Positions 59,169 to 64,000 of a stretch of 64,000 bases of DNA are shown piece after piece (the stretch's first letter is position 1; each line of letters begins with the position of its first letter). The position numbers and the translations under genes are program-made. A model generated the notes under the pieces. It was given only the letters and a program-made list of their open reading frames with translations, was not told the origin of the DNA and did not search any database. Source of the stretch: Bacteroidales bacterium (GTDB lineage: Bacteria > Bacteroidota > Bacteroidia > Bacteroidales > UBA932); the NCBI GenBank assembly GCA_017938925.1, contig JAGBAO010000013.1, forward strand, positions 351,037 through 415,036. Reading direction: 5' to 3'.

Positions 59169-60264
59169 CGGCGGTTTCGAGAGAGAAGCCGGAAGAGCAC
59201 CATGTGGCGAAAGCCCCGTTGTCATCATAGATCAGGCAGGCCTCCAGATCAGGGTGCGACTCGATGAAAGCCCTCGCTGCATCCAGACCTATCACCATGC
59301 AGTACGTGGCATAGGCATCGGCCGTCATGGCATCAGAGGCGAGGACGGTCGCACTCAGAAGAGAATGGCTGACAGGATAACCGGTCTGAGGATCTATCGT
59401 ATGGGCATACTTCCGCCCGTCCCTGACATAGAACTTGCGGTAGTTGCCGGAAGTGACCACTCCATGAGGACCGGCAGGGACTCTGAATATCCCCTGGATG
59501 TCCGCTCCAAGCTCATTGTTTCCGTCCACCGGGCGGTCAATTCCGATGGTCCACCGCTGTCCAGAAGGATTGACGCCGTCGCAATATATCTCGCCTATAT
59601 CCACCATCATGTCCTTGACGCCCAGACTATATAGATATGCAGCCACAAGGTCACAGCTGTAGCCCTGGGCAATGGCATTATAGTTCAGTTTAGGAGCGAC
59701 TGCCGTTTCCGATAAGGAGGCGTTTCCGGAAAGTTCATCCAGCAGCAGGTCTGACGGCTCCAGAGTTCCGTCCTCACCGACTGCGGAACGGATATCTGCC
59801 CTGAGTCTCTTCATTCCAGACTCCTTCACAGTCCTGGTCACCATCTCGCCGGAAGGCATTTCGCCGCTCCTGAACCCGAAGCCCCAGAGGTCAAAAAGAG
59901 GAGCAGCTGCGGCATCCACAAGTCCGTCTGTTTCCTCCCAGAACTTATATGCATGCGAATATATATCCGCAAAGAGGGAATCCGGGGTCACGGTCTCTCC
60001 TGCATTGAAGCGGCTCAGAAGGGAATTCTTATTGTATCCCGAGAGCGAGAAATCGATCCGGTGGAGAATGGCCTCGACCGAGTCACGGATTTCCTCCGGC
60101 TTCTGAGAGACCCCGTCCATATTGAACTTGACGGCATAGGTACCGCCCTGAGCATATCCGGTGATGGTGACATAGCCCTTCCTCGGAGCGCATGAGCTGC
60201 AGCATAGCAGCAGAAGCACCACTGCCGCCTTGACAACAAACGGAATATTTCGATTTATATGCAT
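59152..60264 (-). CDS. apbE: FAD:protein FMN transferase, lipoprotein
   Basis: ApbE attaches FMN covalently to proteins such as NqrB/NqrC and RnfG in the periplasm. The protein of about 370 aa starts best at 60264 (MHINRNIPF..), which gives a lipoprotein signal (LLCCSSC). Motifs are TGYAQGGTYAVKF, FSLSGYNKNSLLSRFN, LNYNAIAQGYSCDLVAAYL, KDMMVDIGEIYCDG and YAHTIDPQTGYPVSHSLLSATV followed by DAMTADAYAT. The metal-binding Asp/Thr residues are present. The usual GGE motif reads DIGEIYC here. No flavinylation target is in the window. Confidence 0.92.
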   Translation of the reverse strand: MHINRNIPFVVKAAVVLLLLCCSSCAPRKGYVTITGYAQGGTYAVKFNMDGVSQKPEEIRDSVEAILHRIDFSLSGYNKNSLLSRFNAGETVTPDSLFADIYSHAYKFWEETDGLVDAAAAPLFDLWGFGFRSGEMPSGEMVTRTVKESGMKRLRADIRSAVGEDGTLEPSDLLLDELSGNASLSETAVAPKLNYNAIAQGYSCDLVAAYLYSLGVKDMMVDIGEIYCDGVNPSGQRWTIGIDRPVDGNNELGADIQGIFRVPAGPHGVVTSGNYRKFYVRDGRKYAHTIDPQTGYPVSHSLLSATVLASDAMTADAYATYCMVIGLDAARAFIESHPDLEACLIYDDNGAFATWCSSGFSLETAATSRR

Positions 60265-60307
60265 GATCGGATGATTGATGAGCCTTGTCGATGGCAAAGT
60301 ATTTGTA

Positions 60308-60315
60308 CAAAGGTA
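60308..60315 (-). promoter_or_regulatory. Putative -7 box for apbE
   Basis: Minus-strand TACCTTTG fits TAnnTTTG and lies 43 nt before the chosen ATG at 60264, supporting that start over the one at 60363. The -33 box is not clear. Confidence 0.4.
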
Positions 60316-60372
60316 GCGGTTTTTCAAATTAAAATGACCATATTTGCATGATTTAATCAACACGGACGAAAG

Positions 60373-61428
60373 ATGAATATCAGAAGACTGACTTCAATGA
60401 TCATAATCGCCGCCTCTGCTCTGGCGGCTCTCTCATGCAAGAAGGAGGAGGAAGAAGCGGAAGTGCTGCCGAGCCTGGAAGGCAATCTGTCTTTCCATGC
60501 ACCGCAGTTCATCGAGCCGGGACAGACTCTGACAATGACCCCGAAAGGACTTGTCCATCCTGAAGACAAAGGGATCGGATTCTATTGGAAGGTCACTCCT
60601 GCAATGACATCCAGCGACACGACCAGACTTGAGAACGGACTTTCTCCTGAGGGAGAAGAGTCGGACGGATCGTTCACATACACCTTCCCTGACTCTCTTG
60701 CGGTCTATACAGTGACTTGCTATGCCTTTGCAGAGGACTACACAGGAACATCATCAAGCAGGTATGTGACCACCGTGAAGCCTGGCCTCGAGGGTTCACT
60801 TACATCAACAGGAATACGTCCGTCAGATGCCCACATAACCGTGGACGGTCAGGACTACTACTACGCGAAGATCGGCAATCTCGAATGGTTCAGGAACAAT
60901 CTGGGAGTCCGAAAAGGAGGAGCACCTTACGGAAATGCAGACATAATGTCAGACGTGTTCGGAAGATTCTATAACCATGAGGACGCAATGGCTGCATGTC
61001 CTGAGGGCTGGAGACTTCCTACAGAAGAAGACTGGCTTGCCCTTGGAAAGGCAGCCGGAGCCGAGAGCGAGAAATATGAAGTGATCGAAGGCGTCGCTGC
61101 CAGACTCATGGCTGACGCCAAGTTCAACGGAGTCACCATGTGGGACTACTGGCCTGCTGTCGGCACCATCACTAATGAAAGCGGATTCTCAGCAATTCCT
61201 GCCGGCTACCTTAATCTCGGCACCAGAAACGAAACGGGAGAATATCCGGAATCCTCCTCTTACGGTGTCTATGAGTATGCCGCATTCTGGACTGCCGACT
61301 CTGTGGAAGGAGAGGAAGGAATGGCATATTACAGATATATGATGGCCACTCAGCCGGATCTTTTCATAAGCAAGGGCGACAAGGCCAATTTCGGTGCATC
61401 GGTAAGATGCGTACGCGACGCACAGTAA
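60373..61428 (+). CDS. Lipoprotein with C-terminal FISUMP domain
   Basis: The 351-aa protein has a lipobox (AALSC, C22). The N-terminal part is beta-rich with an Ig/PKD-like look (IEPGQTLTMTPKGLVHPEDKG, YTVTCYAFAEDYTGTSS). The C-terminal part from about residue 155 matches the FISUMP domain (named from Fibrobacter paralogues): DGQDYYYAKIGNLEWFRNNLG, GRFYNHEDAMAACPEGWRLP, EEDWLALGKAAG and VRCVRD at the end. The domain is related to C-type-lectin or formylglycine-enzyme-like folds and is common in surface lipoproteins of unknown role. Confidence 0.82.
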   Translation: MNIRRLTSMIIIAASALAALSCKKEEEEAEVLPSLEGNLSFHAPQFIEPGQTLTMTPKGLVHPEDKGIGFYWKVTPAMTSSDTTRLENGLSPEGEESDGSFTYTFPDSLAVYTVTCYAFAEDYTGTSSSRYVTTVKPGLEGSLTSTGIRPSDAHITVDGQDYYYAKIGNLEWFRNNLGVRKGGAPYGNADIMSDVFGRFYNHEDAMAACPEGWRLPTEEDWLALGKAAGAESEKYEVIEGVAARLMADAKFNGVTMWDYWPAVGTITNESGFSAIPAGYLNLGTRNETGEYPESSSYGVYEYAAFWTADSVEGEEGMAYYRYMMATQPDLFISKGDKANFGASVRCVRDAQ

Positions 61429-61447
61429 CAAACTGACTTAAAATATT

Positions 61448-62038
61448 ATGAAGAAAGGACTTATCATTGCCATCGTGGCGGCAGCTGTGCTGCTGGGTGG
61501 ATTCCTCTGGATCAAGGGAACATACAACAGAATGGTCACTGCTGACGAAGGTGTCAGCGCGGCATGGGCTCAGGTGGAGAACGTGTATCAGCGCAGGGCT
61601 GACCTCATCCCTAACCTGGTGGCTACGGTGAAGGGATATGCCGCACACGAGGCGACCACTCTCGAAGAAGTGACCGCCGCACGTGCAAGAGCGACTCAGG
61701 TGGTTGTGGATCCGAGCGACCTGGAACCGGAAGACATAGCACGTTTCAACAAGGCTCAGGGCGAGCTCTCTTCCGCCCTCGGACGCCTGCTCATGATCAC
61801 AGAAAACTATCCTGACCTCAAGGCCAACCAGAATTTCCGTGACCTTCAGGCACAGCTCGAAGGCACTGAGAACAGGATCGCAACTGAAAGGATGAAGTTC
61901 AACGAGGCAGCAAGAAGCTATAACACCCTCATCCGCAGATTCCCGGACAATATCATCGCTTCGATGTTCGACTTCGAGAAGAAGGGATATTTCGAAGCAC
62001 AGGAGGGAGCGGAGACAGCACCTAAGGTGGAATTCTGA
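61448..62038 (+). CDS. lemA: LemA family protein
   Basis: The 196-aa protein has one N-terminal membrane helix (about residues 5-24) and a helical domain with family motifs NRMVTADEGVSAAWAQVENVYQRRADLIPNLVATVKGYAAHE (split across residues 29-70), LLMITENYPDLKANQNF, QLEGTENRIATERMKFNEAARSYN and FPDNIIASMFDFEKKGYFEA. Function is not settled. LemA is very often paired with a TPM-domain protein, as here. Its stop shares a base with the next start. Confidence 0.93.
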   Translation: MKKGLIIAIVAAAVLLGGFLWIKGTYNRMVTADEGVSAAWAQVENVYQRRADLIPNLVATVKGYAAHEATTLEEVTAARARATQVVVDPSDLEPEDIARFNKAQGELSSALGRLLMITENYPDLKANQNFRDLQAQLEGTENRIATERMKFNEAARSYNTLIRRFPDNIIASMFDFEKKGYFEAQEGAETAPKVEF

Positions 62039-62835
62039 TGATGAAAAGGATTTCGACGATATACAGAACCGTGGCCCTGATGATAATCGGGGCCGCTTTC
62101 ATATTGGAGGCGGCAGCAACACCAGCACGTCCTGAGCCTCCACGTCTGGTCAACGACTTTGCCGGGCTGTTCAGCGACAGGCAGACTGCTTTGCTGGAGA
62201 ACGAACTCGTCGCTTTTGACGACACGACCTCAAACCAGATAACCGTGGTGACCGTCAAAAGTCTTGAAGGTTACGATGCAGCAGAATATGCGACAAGAAT
62301 AGGTCTGGAGTGGCAGGTCGGCTCTGAGAAATTCGATAACGGAGTCGTGATGCTGGTCAAGCCCAAGACAGCGTTCTCTGACGGAGAGATATTCATAGCT
62401 GTCGGCTATGGACTCGAAGGAGCCATCCCTGACGCATATGCAAAGCGGATAATCGAGGAGGTCATCATTCCCCATTTCAGAGAAGGAGACTACTTCGAAG
62501 GAGTTGCTGCCGGTTGCGACGTGCTGATGAAGCTTGCCAGCGGAGAGATCAGCGAACTGCGGGAGGATGACGACGAAGCGGGACTTATTGCCGGCATTGT
62601 GGCGATCAGCATCATCTGCATTCTTGTGTTCGTGATTCTCCTTGCCCATGAGAACGGCAAGGGAGGCGGCCACGGAGGAAACGGCGGAAGTGGCGGACGC
62701 GGGGTTTACACCGGCCCGATCATCATAGGACGTCCAGGCGGCGGATCGTTCGGTGGCGGCAGTTCCTTTGGAGGCGGCTTCGGAGGCTTCGGAGGAGGTT
62801 CCTTCGGAGGAGGTGGTGCCGGAGGCCGCTGGTAA
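62038..62835 (+). CDS. TPM domain membrane protein (YgcG-like)
   Basis: The 265-aa protein has a signal peptide (to about AAATPA), a TPM domain (about residues 38-170: VNDFAGLFSDRQTALLENEL, NQITVVTVKSLEGYDAAEYA, GVVMLVKPKTAFSDGEIFIAVGYGLEGAIPDAYAKRI), one membrane helix (LIAGIVAISIICILVFVILL) and a Gly-rich tail. TPM domains are thought to act as phosphatases or as helpers of membrane complexes. It is coupled to lemA and followed by a strong terminator. Confidence 0.9.
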   Translation: MMKRISTIYRTVALMIIGAAFILEAAATPARPEPPRLVNDFAGLFSDRQTALLENELVAFDDTTSNQITVVTVKSLEGYDAAEYATRIGLEWQVGSEKFDNGVVMLVKPKTAFSDGEIFIAVGYGLEGAIPDAYAKRIIEEVIIPHFREGDYFEGVAAGCDVLMKLASGEISELREDDDEAGLIAGIVAISIICILVFVILLAHENGKGGGHGGNGGSGGRGVYTGPIIIGRPGGGSFGGGSSFGGGFGGFGGGSFGGGGAGGRW

Positions 62836-62919
62836 GCCATTTCGCTGCTGAGTTGGCGCCTGCTGACGCCGGAAATCCATTCCGTGGCAGATTGCCCGAG
62901 GGAAATGAATTTAGTTTAT

Positions 62920-62969
62920 GCGGGTGCTACATGATTGTCGTTGTTTCATGTAGCACCCGCTCAATTTTT
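62920..62969 (+). terminator. Rho-independent terminator after lemA-TPM
   Basis: GCGGGTGCTACATGA (62920-62934) pairs perfectly with 62946-62960 around an 11-nt loop, followed by TCAATTTTT. Confidence 0.85.
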
Positions 62970-63159
62970 CGGCATTTTACCCCATTTTGCATGGCGGGTT
63001 GTACATAAAAACTCGGAATTCGTGTATCATGATGCGATTACAGCCCTCCCCTTCTACCCTGTCATGCATCTGTGCTGATCGTCTCAACACCATTTTCCAA
63101 AACATTGATACTCGTCAACCTGAACGCACAGTGTGTTGCATTTCAATTCTCTGTGACTA

Positions 63160-63307
63160 TGGAGGTGATTGCAGAGGACTCCGTTCGCTTCGCTCACTCC
63201 GGCCCCTCCCACAATCTACTTCGTCCCGCTATCGCGGAACTCGTATCTTGCGGGCCCCACCCCCTGCCCGTGTCCGAGGGTGGACACGCCTCTGCAATCA
63301 CCTCCAC
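63160..63307. mobile_element. 148-bp MITE-like element with perfect 18-bp inverted ends
   Basis: TGGAGGTGATTGCAGAGG at 63160-63177 is exactly complementary to 63290-63307. The interior is GC-rich, holds a smaller stem (GTCCGAGGGTGGAC) and encodes nothing. No clear target duplication is visible in the flanks, so a transposon-derived repeat, an invertible segment or a structured RNA are all possible. Confidence 0.45.
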
Positions 63308-63393
63308 AGCCCAGCCAACATAAGGCATAGTGCTCTGACCATAGCTTTTGTATATATCTTAACTTATAAATTAAGTTTTACTTACACTTTTTC

Positions 63394-63424
63394 TTTGTTG
63401 TTCAGAATATTATACATACTTTTG
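63394..63424 (+). promoter_or_regulatory. Promoter of the toxin-antitoxin-like operon
   Basis: TTTG (63394-63397), 19 nt and TACTTTTG (63417-63424) give a full match to the Bacteroidota promoter. The ATG at 63443 is 19 nt after the box, so the leader is short. Confidence 0.7.
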
Positions 63425-63442
63425 CAGAAAAAGAAGATAGAA

Positions 63443-63934
63443 ATGACAGAGGTGGAATTTGTGCCATTCAGACTGACAGAGGCCGCAGACGTATATACAA
63501 TACGAATTGATGGAAAGGAGAAGACTGAGTTTCATGAGTTTATGATGACTTTCAAGAATTCTGGTGACAACTATCTCGCCGATGATTTCCATCGGATACT
63601 GAATACTCTTAATATTCTTACTACCCAAGGAATCAAAGAGTACCACTTCCGTCCGGAGGGCAGGTTTTCCGATAGGGTATATGCACTTCCCCTTTACACC
63701 ATACAAAGAAACAGGAAGAAGCACGGGACTTTGAGACTTTACTGCATCAGAATATCAGACAAGTTCCTTATACTTGGAGGCGGAGGAGAAAAGAAGACTC
63801 AAACGTATGAAGAAGATCAAATGCTGTCCGACAAGGTCACTATACTACAACTCATAGATAGGGAACTAAAAAGGCTGGAAGAAGATGGGCTAGATGTTAA
63901 TTCGGTTATAAATAATCTGACAATCAACATATAA
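63443..63934 (+). CDS. Putative toxin component of a type II TA-like pair
   Basis: The ATG at 63443 gives a 163-aa protein (MTEVEFVPFRLTEAADVYTI..). The longer frame from 62987 is rejected because it crosses a promoter and a repeat element. The sequence has the pattern I know from Bacteroidota proteins paired with an HTH antitoxin: IDGKEKTEFHEFM, YHFRPEGRFSDRVYALPLY, GTLRLYCIRISDKFLILGGGGEKKT (in two blocks) and YEEDQMLSDKV. The GTLRLYC..DKFLILGGGG part resembles the RelE/HigB-like core. Toxicity is inferred, not shown. The next gene starts 4 nt after the stop. Confidence 0.65.
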   Translation: MTEVEFVPFRLTEAADVYTIRIDGKEKTEFHEFMMTFKNSGDNYLADDFHRILNTLNILTTQGIKEYHFRPEGRFSDRVYALPLYTIQRNRKKHGTLRLYCIRISDKFLILGGGGEKKTQTYEEDQMLSDKVTILQLIDRELKRLEEDGLDVNSVINNLTINI

Positions 63935-63938
63935 CGAT

Positions 63939-64000
63939 ATGGAAAAAGCGACAATATACTATTCTGACCCCTTGTTTGACGAATTGTTGGCTGACGTGCC
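63939..64000 (+). CDS. Probable HTH antitoxin, 5' fragment cut by the window end
   Basis: Only 20 complete codons are visible (MEKATIYYSDPLFDELLADV). The FDELLADVP string matches the start of XRE-type antitoxins that follow toxin-like genes of this kind in Bacteroidota. The HTH itself would lie beyond base 64000. Spacing of 4 nt from the previous stop supports an operon. Confidence 0.5.
   Translation, partial: MEKATIYYSDPLFDELLADV

Larger units (their letters stand above)
62836..63442. other. 607-bp gene-free region with terminator, MITE-like element and promoter
   Basis: It contains the terminator at 62920-62969, a 148-bp element with 18-bp inverted ends (63160-63307) and the promoter of the toxin-like gene (63394-63424). 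An open frame runs through from 62987 but the translation is Arg/Ser/Pro-rich and unlike a protein; I see no other gene. Confidence 0.7.

Noticed and set aside
63160-63307. Invertible promoter (inverton)
   Set aside because: No TAnnTTTG box lies between the inverted ends in either direction, so promoter inversion is unlikely, though inversion itself is not excluded.
62987-63442. N-terminal extension of the toxin-like gene
   Set aside because: It crosses the 148-bp element and the promoter, and its translation is Arg/Ser/Pro-rich without family similarity; ATG 63443 fits the promoter and family.

Overview
The window looks like the chromosome of a Bacteroidales bacterium, probably a glycan-degrading gut or rumen species. 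Evidence: two SusC/SusD pairs, a hybrid two-component regulator (HTCS), many lipoproteins with SusE/F-like, DUF4957/DUF5123 or fimbrillin-like modules, promoter boxes of the Bacteroidota type (TTTG about 19 nt before TAnnTTTG), and dispersed repeats common in this phylum. I cannot name the genus. I saw no rRNA, tRNA or CRISPR array.

Region 1 (1-15.2 kb) is mainly housekeeping: the end of a RelA/SpoT (p)ppGpp enzyme, a C_GCAxxG_C_C protein, ppa, fba, gmk, nadD (with an in-frame repeat expansion), a SulP transporter, rsmD, DUF3822, a pilin-like hypothetical, nrnA, two FKBP lipoproteins, a MATE exporter, a cytidylate-kinase-like protein and a serine hydrolase. Gaps between these genes hold tandem and palindromic repeats.

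Region 2 (15.3-36 kb, all minus strand) is a pectin (homogalacturonan) utilization locus. One tight five-gene operon encodes GH28 polygalacturonase, a CE12-CE8 two-domain esterase, the HTCS regulator, a GH105-PL1 fusion and a PL1 lyase lipoprotein. A second unit encodes SusC, SusD and a large DUF4957/DUF5123-type surface lipoprotein. Together they should de-acetylate and de-methylate pectin, cut it by lysis and hydrolysis, import the fragments and remove the unsaturated end sugar.

Region 3 (36-52.9 kb, minus strand) is a second, unusual locus. A 51-residue peptide leads an operon of a fimbrillin-like lipoprotein, SusC, SusD, a lipoprotein built from three copies of one FN3/jelly-roll module, two endonuclease/exonuclease/phosphatase (EEP) proteins (one fused to a fimbrillin-like surface protein) and a GH89 alpha-N-acetylglucosaminidase. 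It has no HTCS or sigma/anti-sigma pair. Its putative promoter has a run of eight G in the spacer between the two boxes, which suggests phase variation. This is the most unusual system in the window. The substrate is unknown; an alpha-GlcNAc glycan containing phosphodiesters is one speculative option.

Region 4 (53-58 kb, minus strand) is an ackA-ptb-buk operon for acyl-phosphate fermentation, followed 5 nt later by a DUF6377 membrane regulator that may control region 3.

Region 5 (58-64 kb) carries a short ComEC-like protein, ApbE, a FISUMP lipoprotein, a LemA/TPM pair, a 148-bp element with perfect 18-bp terminal inverted repeats, and a toxin-antitoxin-like pair cut by the window end.
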